A DNA stretch of 64,000 nucleotides from Echinococcus granulosus (lineage: Eukaryota > Platyhelminthes > Cestoda > Cyclophyllidea > Taeniidae), in contig NW_020170445.1 of the NCBI RefSeq assembly GCF_000524195.1, positions 133,661 through 197,660 of the forward strand. The letters run 5' to 3'. The notes beneath the pieces are model-generated. The model was not told the origin of the DNA. It did no database searches and saw only the letters and a program-made list of their open reading frames with translations. Below are positions 1-13,718 of this stretch, in pieces. A program made the translations under genes and the position numbers. The first letter of the stretch is position 1; each line of letters opens with the position of its first letter.

Positions 1-2997
1 GGGGGTGAGAGAATTACAGGGAGGCGAATAGTAGGGTGGGAAGGAGGAAGGGAGATGAGAATGTAGCGAGACTTCGGGACTCCTTATATGGACATAGGGA
101 AAGGATCGCTATTCACATGTAAGCCGGAAGCTTAGCAGAAAAGGGAGAAGAATGAGCCGAAAAGGAATAATAGTTTTTTTCTTCCTGGGGTGTTTCTGCA
201 CGCAGTGAAGGACGTGGTGTTGAAGTGCTAAGGCAAATTCGGGGCCATAAAACGAGAGCAGGAATTGATGACTGAAGCAGCTGGTGAAGGGTTAGAATAG
301 GAGTCAAATTTACAGTCGACTTCGGGGGAGAAGTCAAGGCCCGAACGCAACGGCAGTGCATGAATGGATGATCGGAGGAATTGGACCAATTTAGCAGGCA
401 GACGGTGGGACTCACTGAAACACTACAGCAGCCCTTGGTGGATGCTACCTGGGGGCGTTTGTCTTCACATACTAATGACGAATAAGACGTGTTCATCCAA
501 CTCCTCTCTTCTTCGTGGCAGCCTTACCTCATAACGAGCCCAGCTAAGACGCTTTGTTCGCCTCAACTCGCATAATGTTATGACCTCCTCACGATCACTG
601 TCACAAATATGTGACGCCGCTACTTTACTCACATGAAATCGTTGTCACAAGTATGCGATAGCCTATTCTCTGTCAGTCAGTGCTAGCTGATTGTTGGGGC
701 AGGACAGCGCCTTCTGCGCAGCAACAGTTAAGTTGGCCGGGCATGTGGAAGAGCGCTAAGCCATCTGAGTTGGTCCTGCGGTCGACGCCCTTGCGATGCA
801 GCATCAGACAAATGGGAATGTCAAAAGTACTAGTGCGCACCGCGTTTGGACTTTCTTTATTCTATCTTGTCAGTTCGTCTTCCGTATTTCTGCTTTTGAA
901 TATTTTCTGAAGTTTCCATTAAATCTATTCTCTTTTATGCACAAACGTTGAAAACTTTGTCATTTTGGGTAGGCTATTTTTGTAAAGTTTAATGATAGCT
1001 AATTTAGGCATTTTTAAAAATATTCCCCGAGAAGAAAGAGACTAATTAATGCCTACAGGTTATTACAGTTTTATTGTAAAAATGCATATAAATCAAGTGC
1101 ATGTTTTGTTTAAAAAAAATTAAGCATTTTACATAACTTTATTCTTCTTTAAGTCGATTGCAAAGTATTCGGATAAATCTCAATCCTCTCTTTAATACAA
1201 ACAAACATTTTCTTTAAACGGTTAATAGACAACGCAAGTGGGAGATGCCGAAATTTCTTGCGTAGGTTTTGTTATTTGCCCCTTTTGTTTGCAGTCTGGT
1301 GTTTGCCTGATTTTGGCCCTATTTCTCTCCTCCATCCGGCTATTTAAACAAAATAAATATACAAACAGCGTTTCGCAGCTGATTTGCTACCACTTTTGCC
1401 CAAAATTTGCTAATTTTTTGTTCAGGCGACGTGTTTTTTTGTTGATGTGTGGAGGGACGATTGCTTTGGGGTTAATTATAGCCTGCTGTGAGGTTTTTGT
1501 TGTCATAAAGTCTGCTCCATTTATTATTTAATACCTGGGAAGGAAGATCCTTCCTTCTTTTTCGACTGAAATTGCTTGTCAGAATTTTCATTGTCAAAGG
1601 GTGTTTTTGGTCAGTGACCTATACAATCAATTTGTCGAGAGCTGCTGGTTTCCTCTTTTTTCCTTCTCAACACCCCCTTGGCTCGCTCCATATCTCGTGA
1701 ATTCCTTAGTACTATTTTACTTTATCCACCCAATTATAACAATTTTTATGAATTTGCGCTGCTTCTTCTTGAGGGCATTTGGTCTGCGGTGCACCGTCCC
1801 CTTCCCTTATTACCGAAGTACAGAAGAGCTGAGGGGCTACCGGCATGGCCCAGAGGTTATTCCGCCCAGCGGAAGTACAACCGGTTGAGCCTTCGATGCC
1901 CGTGTTACCGAAACTGAGGGCTAAACAAGCACAGTGTTTCGTGCCGTCACCCGACGACAACCGAATGAGACTGAGGCTTACTTTGAAGTGTTCACCTTCC
2001 TCATCATTGTTTCTACCGGCTCGTCATCTGTCACTTTCTTCCTTCTTTTGTAGCTTTGGTAAATCCAATTGTGCCCCCGTAGCCAAGTTACGTGATCGTA
2101 GGGTTTTGCTGTTCTTCCGCAACTGCATTTAGGCGCAAGATTAGACTTACGTTTTTTACCCCCTTTTGCCTTTGCCCAAACACCTCGTTGCGATCGACGT
2201 ATAAAGGAACTTTTTAGGCGAAGGAAAGTTATTTGCAACTCCTTTTGGTGGCTAAGACAAACAATTCAGCGTTGCGCCGGCAAGTAAAGTTGATTTGGCG
2301 TTATCCTGCCAAAACTGGCAGAACCGCTTCTCCAAATTATTGATTTTTGGTGGTGTGTGAAGCATCTGTCGTGGGTATTTCTCGGTACCACCGTAGATGG
2401 TAGGCAGTGTTGTCAATGCGTAACCACACCAAGCTGATATGCTCTAAGTCACCCTATGCGACACCGTTAAAAGTGCAGTCAACCTCGAGTGTAGTTAATG
2501 TGCTTGTCATTTTATTGTCAAACTATGCGTCATCTGTCATGCGCGAGCCTCCTCAACTCCTTCAACTTGAAGGCTGCCTCAGCGACAACTTCATGTCAAA
2601 TTACCGCATCAATTGGTGAAGAAGGTTCTAGAAGGCGTTTGTAGAGGTTTTTTACTTCCGCGATTTTAAGAGTCAGGATACTTTGTGATCCGTACCCTTT
2701 GATCTATCTATCCATTCCGTATCCATCTACCGATCGCCTATCGCCCATTTGTCCATCCTTTCACCCATTTACCTGCCAATCTACGAATCCGTCAACCTGT
2801 TTACCACGGATCGGTGAATTTTTTTACCAAATATCTAGCCTGACTCATCTATCAATTTCTCCAATTATTTGTCCGCCTAACCACTTCCCCTTTTTGTTTA
2901 CACCTGGGCTACTTCCCAGTATGGATATAGGTGTGCTTAGAAGACTGTGGAATACTGGACTGTGGCTGCTAACTCCTTTTTTCTCCACCTCATGCAG
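1..2997. other. 5' flank or upstream intron of the PKA catalytic gene
   Basis: I see no convincing coding exon here. The open frames are short, AT- or pyrimidine-rich and match no family I know. Positions 2690-2830 are a degenerate CCAT/ATCC-type simple sequence. The PKA first exon (about 30 residues) should lie upstream of 2998, inside this stretch or before the window, but I could not identify it. The last 30 bases before 2998 form a good polypyrimidine tract followed by CAG, which suggests that at least the end of this region is intron. Confidence 0.5.
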
Positions 2998-5900
2998 CAC
3001 ACAAGTAAACTATCCGACTTCACATGCATTAAGACCGTTGGAACGGGCTCCTTCGGTCGCGTCTGTCTGGCTCAACACAAAAACAACAGGCGGCATTACG
3101 CCATCAAAATTTTGCAGAAAGCCAAGGTAATTTTTTTAACTTCCTTACCTCAAAGGAGGAGGACACAGGCAAAGTTATCAGACAGACGCTTTTCTGTATA
3201 TGTTTGTGATCAAATGCTGCCAATCACGCACTCAGTAGCAGTAGACATCAAAGGTCTTGTCCTTGTTATTATCGGACACACAGGCCCAAAACAAACATGT
3301 CAGCAGTTCGGTGAGGGTTTCAGATCACCGGAACCGAGTGGCAGAGCGGTACAGGGGGAAGCATAATCATGAAAGCTTTCAAAATCACCCACTTCTACAT
3401 TGTACAGGAGTCATGCAAGGCAACAACTTCCGTCAGAAGTAATCTCACTAGAGCTCCTCATTAATGCTACAGCGGTGGATAGCTTTTTATTTTTAAAAAA
3501 ACTCGTTTTTTGCATTTATCACCCTCTTTTTTCCTGTCTTTTATAGATTGTTAAATTAAAGCAGGTGGAGCACACCTTGAATGAGAAAAAAATCTTGTCC
3601 TGCATTACGTTCCCCTTTATTGTCGCCCTCAAAACGTACTTCAAGGTACGTGGTGATGCGGATTTTGAATGCGGTGACTCTCCTCGCTTGTTCCCTTTTT
3701 TCTTTCCCCCTTTTTTCATTTCAGGACAATTCAAACCTTTACATGGCTCTTGAATTTATCAATGGTGGTGAATTATTCTCTCTCATTAGAAGAGAAGGAA
3801 AATTTAGGTAAGGTTGCCACCCATCACTTCTCAAATCTGTGTGTGGGTGGTGGGAAGCAAACTTTTTCTATTAATAGACTTGAAATGGCAATAATCTTAC
3901 TTGAAGACTTATTTAAAAATATTCTTGTACTTTTTTATCCCTTTAAGATTTCATAGAAATATTGTAATGTTAATTTTTTTTTCCTTGTTAAATATCACCA
4001 AAAGTCTGGAATGTTGATGAGTCATGCCCCGGAGCCATTGAGATTTGAGTTAAAAAATGAGAAGCATATATACTACATACTTCTGTGTTTCTGCGTCTAA
4101 CCTTTAGACGGAAGACGTCATTCGGTTGTGACTACTTTTCGAGAGACCTTGTTAAACAGAGGTAACGTCATTTAGAGGAGGCTAAACTGGCGATAAAAAA
4201 CAGGAGGGAGAAGCCAGACAACACCTAGTATCATTTGCCATTCACTCCTTTGATCGCTCATACCACTGACTGGGCACGTGGACAGGTTTGGCATCCAACC
4301 TGTCGCCTTATTTACCATAGTCATTTTGTTATCCTCTCATTGTGTTACCTCCTGCGTCATCTTATTTTTTATGGATGCGAAATTTATTTAGCCCGACCCC
4401 TCCCCCCCAAAAGACAAGACAATTTTATTTACTTATACATAATGAATGACACCAAAGGTGGATCAAGGCTATGGTAGCCACCGCCAGCATGGCAGAGCCT
4501 GCAACACGTGACCACGTGGCATTCATCGGCCCAGCATTCGTGACCGCTGTGCTGCGTGGACAATTGTCTACCCGCGGCATTTTTTAGCTACAGTGAAGCC
4601 CGCCCTCTCTCTAATAGCATAAATCTTCCATCGTGCCGTGTATGCTGCATTATTTTGCAAGCACCGCGTGTGTAATTCGGTGAAACTTTAGACGGACACT
4701 AGGTACTAGTGTGTAGACTGCAACTGTGAAAATTGGTCCAAAGCCGATTCTGTTTTTACCTCTCCCCCCATTTGTCAGAAGGCATGGAGGTGAAAAAGGG
4801 AAAAAAGCCCCCCCCCCCCCTTGTTTTTGCCAGCTAACTTAATTTGGGGGTGAGTTTTACTAATTTGTGGGCATTCCTCATTTCTCCATTTTTTAAGCTT
4901 ACCATACATGCACACTTATTATGATATGCTTTCTGATTAAGAGGCGAAAAATTGCCACAAATGCACACGTGCGCTTTGGTTTCTTTTTTCTCCTCTTTCC
5001 TTCTCGAAAACAGCAGCGTTGACATTAAGACTGGCTAAGAAAATGTGAAATAGCCACCTGGCAATAAAAGCGACTGCTGGAAAAGATGAGTCATGCAAGT
5101 CAATCTGTAAAGCAGAACACGAAGATGGCGCATAATTCTAGCAATGAAATCGCTTGACTGACCACCTCATTAGGGTTTGCGAATGTGAACACTTCCGTCC
5201 ACACGTTCCAAACGCATGTATCACTTCGACAATTCTGATGCATCACCTCTGCATGTCTGACGTCCCTAGACACTTTAATTATGCTAATTTTGGCTTTGAT
5301 GTTAACTTTATGCTCTTTTTTGTCGATGGGGCTTAGAGAGGACACAGCACGGTTTTACGGAGCTCAGGTTGTGCTTGCGCTACAATATCTGCATTCCATG
5401 GATATCGCTTACAGAGATTTGAAACCGGAAAACCTCCTCATTGATAAACATGGATATCTAAAAGTTAGTTCCCTTTTGAATAATCTTAACTGCATGTTCC
5501 GATAGTTAATTGGTGGTCTTCAAGGTCAAAGACCAATATAAAGAAACAATAGATGCTAAAAGCATCTGAATAAATTGTATGTAAACAAAAAAGCAAAAGA
5601 AAATTGTGAGAAAAATATTTTCCAAACAATTCAAAGTTGAAACAAACCTAACGGCAAAAATTGCAAATTACTAATAAAAAGCTAATTAAAAGAAATTAAT
5701 TCAACGAATATAGAGCAAATAAGAGACATACACGTATTCGTCAAAAACCATTGGAATTTTTTGTTTGAAGGAAACTTCAAAGAAAGAATTGATAATTACA
5801 ATTTGATGAGGCTATTTCACAAAATAAATCAGGAGTGGAATTGTTGTGGGATCGAAAGTGCCCGTGAAGAAGATCTCAAAAAAATTGATTGATTAGGTTG

Positions 5901-7737
5901 CCGAATTCTTTCACACACTACAAGTTATCTAAATTTTGGGTGGAATATTCATGTTTTTTATCATACATTCAATGCCCCCTTTCGAAGCGCAGTGCAAATT
6001 TAAGCCCTTGCTAATTTTTTCGGGTTCTAGAAAAATTGACTTATTGCATCAGATTAGACTGTTTGCTTGCTTTTCTTTAAAGACCGAATTTAAAGTAGCG
6101 TATTTTTACCAAAGGCTACCTTTCCTTTCTACAAAAGAACAATTTGATTAGGTCAATGGTCTTCCCACTTTTGCCTAATGTTATGGCTGAAACGAAGGGA
6201 AGGGTTACTGATCTTAATCCAGCCTTAATCCTCCTTTGTATACTGAGGAAAGTTGTACTTTTGCTACAAGAAATACAACATCACCTTTCAATTTTAAATC
6301 AAAATTAATGGTCCAGCTTTTATTTGCCATCGGGCAGACCTAATTTGCTTTGATCGCCCCTAGACAGATTTAAGTAAACACCAAGTAATCGCGTTTCCCT
6401 CTTTTACAGTTAACCGATTTTGGCTTTGCAAAAGTCGTTAAAGGCAGAACCTGGACCCTTTGTGGAACTCCAGAATACCTTGCCCCCGAAATCATCCTCA
6501 GCAAAGTAAGTTTTTTCCTAATTTCTTGCAATCATTTGAAATTCATGTGTCATGCAATGCTACCATGGAAACAGCATAGATCAAAGCAACTTAGTATTCG
6601 GTAAGGAAGCAACATAAACAAACTCCCATTCTGTCTATGTGCTAAGTAAATAGGCTAGAGCAGACCAACAGCGAAGGATGCAGTTCTTTACTGTTCGCTC
6701 TCTGTCCTCTTTAGGGCTACAGTCGGGCCGTCGATTGGTGGGCTGTTGGCGTTCTGATTTTTGAGATGATTGCCGGCTACCCCCCATTCTTTGCTGATCA
6801 GGCTTTACAGGTTTACGAAAAAATTGTTGCTGGAAAGGTATGTTTATGCTTTTTGAATAAAAAGTCCCGTTGCTGCCTAGCTGTTGAGGGCCAGACCAAT
6901 TGCAGTAGAATCAATGGTGCATTCAATAATTTATCTTCTACTTAAACGTATTAGTAGCCAGTATATTCCAGGCTGACTTCCTGTCAAGTTTTCAAACAGT
7001 ACTGAATTGTTTCGATATTTTTGCCTGTGTCAAATTAGGTCCGATTCCCCTTTTTCATGAGTACGGATGCCCGAGCTCTGCTCAGCAACCTGCTTCAAGG
7101 CGATACGACAAAACGTTATGGTAACATGCGAAATGGTGTAGCGGACATCCAGAGCCACGTCTGGTTCACCAGCATTGATTGGATTGACATTCTGGACCGC
7201 AAGGTGAGAGGATTCCATTGTCTATAAACCCCAAGTAAAGGACAGTCCCGCCTACATTTCGATAGCTTTTCTGTTGAGGATTTGGTGTAGGCTCAGTCAT
7301 CCACAGGATATGTCTTCTTGCTGTGATATTCCACCAGACTGTTGATATCTCAGTTTTGGTAGCCGTTCCTATGATTCCGGGTCACATCTAAGTCTGGATC
7401 CTTGATTTACGTATGACTTTTCATAAAACGGCACAAGATACGAGGTCTTCTGTGGTAAGGGTACGAGCACTTACCGTTTCGAGGAGTTAATCCACGTTGG
7501 GTATCTTGAGGGTCAGCATTCCAGCAACCATGAAGAAGTGAAACACTGGATACACCCAAGAGGACCATAAATTGATTTCTTCCTAATTTCAAGGTGAAGC
7601 CGCCTTACGTACCCCACGTGAAGGATGACGCAGACGCTACACACTTCGATGACTACCCAGAAGAGGAGATCGTGGATGCCACCACCACCACCACCACACC
7701 CAAGATCCTCTACGAAGCAGAATTTGCGGATTTCTAG
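2998..7737 (+). CDS. cAMP-dependent protein kinase catalytic subunit (N-terminal exon not found)
   Basis: AGC-family Ser/Thr kinase that is released from regulatory subunits by cAMP. Exons: 2998-3126, 3547-3645, 3725-3807, 5337-5463, 6410-6505, 6715-6837, 7039-7203, 7594-7737. All phases agree and give 321 residues plus TAG. Visible motifs, numbered from the first residue here: glycine loop GTGSFG 15-20, YAIK lysine 37, helix-C Glu 56 in NEKKIL, catalytic YRDLKPEN around Asp131, DFG 149-151, activation-loop Thr162 in [15 protein letters not shown], and the PKA C-tail ending FADF (an FxxF motif). [15 protein letters not shown] and YEKIV segments favour PKA-C over PRKX. Human PKA-C is 351 aa, so about 30 N-terminal residues are missing. 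An in-frame ATG at 2992 could start a short form, but it sits inside a strong acceptor. The fourth donor (GTTAGT) is weak. An ACC repeat encodes a Thr run near the C-terminus. Confidence 0.93.
3808..5336 (+). other. 1.5-kb intron of the PKA gene
   Basis: This lies between the exons ending KFR and beginning EDTARFYG. It holds a poly-C tract (4808-4820) and AT-rich sequence. Around 4470-4570 there is a stretch weakly resembling the dispersed repeat at 31.2-32.7 kb (shared words such as GTGACCGCT). No exon was recognised in it. Confidence 0.6.
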
Positions 7738-8869
7738 CGTCGCCAGAAAAGCTCAAATAGATGGAAAATGGAATTCTGCTCCTCAATCCCTCCCCACCTC
7801 AACCGCCCCCATTTATGACAGCTTTTGTAGCATTCAGAAAGGCAACAAGAAAAAAATCATCCACCAAAACGACTGGAGGGGATGATTTTACCTCCTCCTT
7901 TTCCTTTACTCTTGATTAAAAACTCCTCTGAAATCTCCACCTCTTTCTCCTTTTCCAAATTCATCGTCTACCCGTCTGTCTACCCTTTTACCAGTATGTC
8001 CACCTGCCTATCCACCGTGTACATAGTGACATGCAGGAATGCCAGATTGATGATGATAAAATTGATTAGTTAAAAGAAAACGTTTCTGAGAATCTTTCCC
8101 CATTTTTTCCATTTCCCTTATTTAACAAAGTTGGGATCGTGTGGTGGCAGCGAGACCCCCCAAGAACACCTTGGATAACATGGCCGCAGTCTCCATGGCA
8201 TTCTGCTCATGTCATCTCAAATAGCAGTCTCCAAAGCATCCTCTTGCAACAGCGATGATAAACACACGTCTAACTAGGCAGACCTCTCGCGTCTTCCCGA
8301 ACAATTGGGCAAGCTACATCAGTGGTGGCACTAGACAAACCCACTGTAGGTAAGGAAAAACCCAAACCTTGCTAGTCGGACAGCACGAAGCGATGGTATA
8401 GGAGGGCATCCAATGTGAGTCACCTGAACCGGCACGTCGACACTTGGCAGCTACCCGAATTTCCAGTCCCGCATAATTAACAGCAAGTAAAACAAGGTTA
8501 TAACCAAAAAGCGTGACAGCGTCTGTGAAGGTGCCACCTGCATCTACTTACCTGAAGGTACTGATTTACCAGCCCCCAATGGAGAAGCGATCGCTCGCCA
8601 CGTTCTAGGGAGGCGAGTGAATACCAGAAAGGGCTTCATTAAGCCACCTCAAATACTGTCTCGCTGATGGCTCTGTGGTCCACAAAAAACCCCCTCGTTT
8701 TCAACCATCATCCAAAGAGGCCTTCGAGAAAGGCCAATCTCATGGAAGCCGTCTTCCCTTCTGTTTATAAGCCTCAAGCACTTTCACATCATCCGACTTT
8801 CAGCTATTACATAGATAATACTACTCGCCTGTCAAAAGGAGTACGCCGGCAGAGTATAAATAGGACATT
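7738..8869. other. convergent 3' flank between the PKA and ARS2 genes
   Basis: This holds the PKA 3' UTR. An ATTAAA at about 7915-7920 could be its polyadenylation signal, but this is weak. Pyrimidine-rich CCATC/TACC-type simple sequence occupies about 7950-8020. No open frame here looks coding. The two genes end about 1.2 kb apart, tail to tail. Confidence 0.5.
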
Positions 8870-8875
8870 TTTATT
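8870..8875 (-). terminator. polyadenylation signal of the ARS2 gene
   Basis: AATAAA on the minus strand, 41 nt beyond the ARS2 stop codon. Confidence 0.6.
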
Positions 8876-8915
8876 ACTTTTACATAGCAACAACTCGCAG
8901 ATTAAACACTAAAAT

Positions 8916-11900
8916 TCAATATAGTGCGTCCAGATCCCGATAACCGTTACTCCGATTGCTTTCATGCCTGCAAAATCGGAGACAGGATCCCATTTGGTGG
9001 TCAAAAAATGATGACGTGAGAAGAGTAGAAATACGAGGGGAAAAGGAGACTCACCTGTAGTACCTGCTCCCACCACCGCCCCACCTTTGCTCCGCGACCC
9101 ACGGATTCGGTCGGCCATAGCGACGTTGACTAGTTCCGCCGGAAATACCACGATTGAAGGAGCGACCAAATCCGTTACTACGTGAATGCCAATAACGTGT
9201 AGAATGTGATGATGGTGGCAGGTCATCACGACCGCCACCGCCACCAGAAGCCTGCTGACGGCCTCGTGGAACATCTCCACCTCCAACATCGTCTTCAGCT
9301 CCGGAGGAGACAGAAGAGGGAGCTGCAGCAGCGGTGGTATAACCGATACTTCTTTTGCGAACTGGAAGGCGTCTTCGAGGTGGACGCATCAACTCGGGTC
9401 GCAGTGGATCCAGAAGGAAATTGTTGAAGAAGTGGGCCTGTGGAAGAAAAAATAACGCTAATCACAATCAAGTAAACGGAGTGTATGCAAATAGACCTCT
9501 ACGTGGAGCTCCACTGCCAGCTCCACCGTACCTCCATGCTTTACTAACGGAGATACCTGCAACCACATCTGTCCTACAAATGAAGCAAATTAGCACCATA
9601 TCGATGACAGCGGCGGTGAAACTGCTCCAGACTTGAGTTCTGGCACAGTGGTTGGTAATGCGGCGTGTTCGGCTTTGAGCTCATTGCAAAGATTCAAAAG
9701 GAACTGCTTATGATGTGTGTCTAAAACCACTGAGTCATGAGCGCCAACTGATGATTAGAGCCATTCACTATTTAAAGGAAACCAGAAACAAGCCAGATGC
9801 ACCTGGACAGAATTGGACAAATCAAACGCCAGAAAGGGTTACTGTCCTCGACTGTCTTGTGACACACACACACAGAGAACTCAAACTTCAAGAAGCAAAA
9901 AGGGAGAGCAGAAAAATAATCACTCACATTCTCCTTCTTCGCCTCCTCCACCTTCTCCGCGTGCTTGTTCAAAATGTGCTTTCGCACGAATCCTGGGCCA
10001 CGAAATTTCTTGTCGGACAACGGACACACCCAGATTACGTCACTAAAAGGAGGGAACGTGAATTTATAAAAAAATGAGGCAACCAAACGCACACTTTCCG
10101 CTTCTTCCGTTTGGTATTGGCCTTGATGAAGGCTTCCACAACCTCGGCTGCATCCCGATAGCCGAGGAGACGCAATCGACGCTCGTTTGTATCCATTTCA
10201 CGCGTCTCCGATGGTTGCTGTTGTTCGGCGTTTTCGACCAAATTTGTTGCCGATGGGGCGGAGGAGGAAGCGTCCTCCTTTTGCTCGGTCTCTCGGAGCT
10301 TCGCTATCGTCCCCACGGATAGGGGAGTGACAAATCGAAATATCCGACTGATTTGACGAGCAAATACCTGTGATTTTAGTAAAAGGCACTATTTAACTGA
10401 CGACTTGGCTGATGAAACTATACAGTTGAGACTTCTATCTCACCTTATGAGCAGAGCGTCCTGAAGCCTCCTTACCAAAGACTGGTGTCGGCGGTGACGG
10501 CATTAATCTCAGCACAGTCGGCGCCGTCGCCGTTGCAGGCAGCTTCGAGGGTCGAACATGGAAAATACCGCAAGGATGGGGCATATCACTCTCTCTTGGA
10601 TACAAAGCTGGAGCGTAAAAGTCCACAGAGTAGACGAGACGGAGGTAGAGCAAGAGCTGGTCCAACGCTGCCGCCAGTTCAGCATCGCCTTCCTCTTCTT
10701 CTTCCCTTGTGGAATTCCTTTCGTTTCTTGCGGGTAGCATCATTACCTCCTCGTCCGGGTTACTCTCATCCACTAGATAATCAGTAAGATTCTCCAATAA
10801 CGGATTTCCTGTGCTCGCAGCTAGACCGACCAGCGCACTCGCAGCGCCAATCAAGCTGCCCCATCGGGGATCCAGCTCCGATGACCTTGGGATAGACCAA
10901 TCCGATTGCCCCTCAAGGGGTTTCCACGGGGTCCACACCTCGTCCAAACGTCCAACTAGTCGTGCAGCCATCACCAGATGGCGACGCATTACGGACTTAC
11001 TGGAAATAGGGTTGAAGTGAGAGGTGGTGGATTTCGCAGTAGCCATGAGAGTTGTAGCAAGGCGTGTTGAAGCGCGAACACGGTCCAAGTTGAAGGGACC
11101 GGGAAGAGTGCTTGCGGTCGAGAGGGCGGCAGCAAGGTGGCTCGCCTCGGAGGGAACTGAGGAGGAGGAATCGGCACGAAGACGAGAGACCAAAAGACGG
11201 ATAAATTCAAGAGGTGGGGTGGAAGTAGGGGAGGTGGGAGTGGCTGTGAATGTGATCCAGGCTGGACGGTGTAGAATGAGGGAAGCGCCGAGTGATGAGA
11301 CGGGGCCGTCACTGAGAAATTGATTAGGGGCTACTGGAACTGGAGTTGGCTCGTAACAAGCGAAGCGGAGAAAGTCGGGATGTTCGGAGAGCAGCTAAAG
11401 AAGAGATAAACACTATCATTCGCCCCATTCATCAATAATGAAATGTTCCATTTCCTCAAGCAATACTAAAGGGGGAAATTGGTGCCCACTTCATTTATAG
11501 TAGAATATTGGTAGGAAAGCATGGAAATTCACCTCTGGAGAACACTGTCAGGTAAATGTTCCATTTAGAGTAAATGTACAGTTAAAACGAACTGAAAACG
11601 ATGCTCTTTTAAAGAAACACCCAAAAGAACAAATATGTTGAATCATTTTACTAAATGTAAACTCTTGAGGAAGTCGTTTAGTAGAGGAGTCAGTGCCTAG
11701 CGTTGATAGCTGATTACCACATGTTACAAAAAAAATTGGGACGATTTCTCCTCCTTTTGGGATGTTAGGATATAAAGCGGTTAAACAGTGCCGAAACCAG
11801 TTCTTTGCGAGTTATTCAACCATAGGTAAGCCAAAACAGGGCTGTTAAAATCCGAATTGCGGACTAAGGATTCAACATTCACACCATCTAGGTTACCAGA

Positions 11901-13718
11901 CAAGAAGCAAAAACGAAATTTGCTCTTCAATTGTTCCTCTGTGTGGACAGTAGCCTTTACCTGTCACAATTGCGTGAGGTGATCCACTCGCTATCTACTC
12001 GACATTTCTAGGGCACGCAGAAGTAATAAATGCAAAGGCCTTATGAATCATGAAACCACTCTTCACGGAAAAAAACGGTCAATACATGGAAAGAGTTACG
12101 CAGGAAGGGACGAGAAACAGTGAAAATAAGAAAACTCAAAAATAAGCTTACCTCAACGTTACCACATCGAAAAATCAACACAAAATCGGCCCAAGAGTTT
12201 TTAATTGAAGTAAATTACTTCTAAACCTTGAAATCATGTTCTTGATTTAGACTTAAGGGCACTTGAGTATTGACAACTCTACAAACACGTCGAAGCGATA
12301 AAAAGGGACCACCCAGCTCACTGTTTCAACTGTAGCACGATGCACGCTGAGTGGAAGGTAGGGCAGATAGACAACTCGCGTAACATGAAGCGGTGGAGGT
12401 CGGGTGGGTGCCTCTTTCGAGTACTCCCCTTTGGTACCCACTTCCTCCTCCTTCCCTTCGACAATTTCCATCTTCTCAACAGCTCCTTCCACTCCCACTT
12501 TGACATCCTTATGGTGCTCATCCTCCTGCTTACGTTCCATGCTTTCCTCATTCCCCTCCTTCTGTATCACAGTGTCCGCCCTTGAAGGTGACGCCGATTT
12601 TGAAGACGAAGAAGTAGAGGAAGAGGCAGATGATGAGGAGGTGGAGGAAGAGACGGAAGAGGAGCTGCGACTTCGAGAGCGCGCGGAATGCGACGAGGAC
12701 GCTGCTGATGATGAAGACGATGAAGAAGACGAAGAATGCGATGAAGCAGCAGAGGCAGAGGAAGAAGCGGAGGAGATGGAACTAGAAGCGCTGGAGTCGC
12801 TATCATTTCCTTCGTTATTATCATCCCCCTCACCCCTCGTCTTCTTCTGATTATTCCGTAAAGGAAAGCAAGGTAGAGGTGAAGGGCGTAAGTGTAAAAA
12901 GGATGTTACACATTTCTCCTTTCCAACATACACGGTTGCGCTTGGTAGACTTCTTTGGTGAATGCCTACTAGATCCAGGCGTCAATGATCGCCTTTTTAG
13001 GGGCTGGGATGTGATGGCTGTAGATGCTTGAGATGTCTGCCTTCTCGCATCTACGCTATTACCGTTCGTCGCCAGAGAACTTGGATCAAAAGTGTCCAAT
13101 TCAGCTAAATCTTCAGAGGTGCCACCGGACAACAAAATTGCAACTGAAAGGGAAAAAAACACTGCAGTGAGTCAAAAAAAGTTATAAGCAAAAAATATAT
13201 GCTGGGGACTGACATTGATCAAGAAGTTTCGTAATGGCTGCTCTTTCCTTGTACACCAAAGAGATGCCCTTAAAAAAGCCCTCGTCACGCATTTTCCTAA
13301 AAACCTCAAAACGTGCCACCAGTGTGGATCTCTGTTTCTCTTTTGGTACAATATAGTCAGGGTGGTATTTGTCACGAAACCTACAAATGACAAAATTTGC
13401 GTAAGGAAATTAGACAAACCATGCACTATTTTTGTGACGATCGAACTGATCTGAAAGTTGGTCTTTTAAAAATCCGCCAACGTATGCACTGTACTTTTGA
13501 GCACCGTCCTCATCCGTTAAGGAGGATTCATCAAAAGGCTCCAAAAACTTTGACAAACGCATCATCTTGGGGGCAAATGTTGGCTGCAGAAAAGTAGTGC
13601 TTTCATTCTTTTGAATGACTTCTATGGCGAATAGGTCGGACTGCTCACAATTATTCGTTTGTGAGCCGCCCCGTCTACTTCTGCTTTTCTCATCAACCAC
13701 AGTCATCGCTCGCTTCAT
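8916..13718 (-). CDS. SRRT: ARS2 / Serrate RNA effector (SRRT homologue)
   Basis: Partner of the nuclear cap-binding complex that directs capped RNAs to miRNA processing, 3' end formation, export or decay. Exons on the minus strand: 13718-13420, 13380-13214, 13143-12932, 12846-12322, 11394-10444, 10367-10093, 10042-9928, 9437-9055, 8967-8916. All phases agree, giving 992 aa. Diagnostic blocks: FLEPFDE and FRDKYHPD in the N-terminal domain; [21 protein letters not shown] and RPAWITF (RRM-like region); [54 protein letters not shown] followed by LNKHAEK (Mid/zinc-finger region); [15 protein letters not shown]; and C-terminal GYRDLDALY. The fourth exon encodes a long Ser-rich, partly RS run (about residues 245-335). 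The ATG at 13718 follows an in-frame TAG 12 nt upstream. However, a good acceptor inside exon 1 (before PTFAPKMM) leaves open that the true first exon lies upstream and carries the usual RS/RD-rich N-terminus. Confidence 0.95.
11395..12321 (-). other. 0.9-kb intron of ARS2
   Basis: This separates the Ser-rich exon (ending ATVET) from the large exon starting [11 protein letters not shown]. It is AT-rich with no coding frame on either strand. Donor GTGAGC and acceptor CTTTAG are both good. Confidence 0.7.

Noticed and set aside
9640..9705. tRNA-like sequence (TGGCACAGTGGTTGGTAATGCGGC)
   Set aside because: Box A-like only. No B box GGTTCGAATCC and no cloverleaf; at most a tRNA-derived SINE trace inside an ARS2 intron.
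12404..12850. Plus-strand 148-codon acidic open frame
   Set aside because: It is the antisense shadow of the ARS2 Ser-rich exon; its Glu/Asp runs are simply reversed Ser codons.
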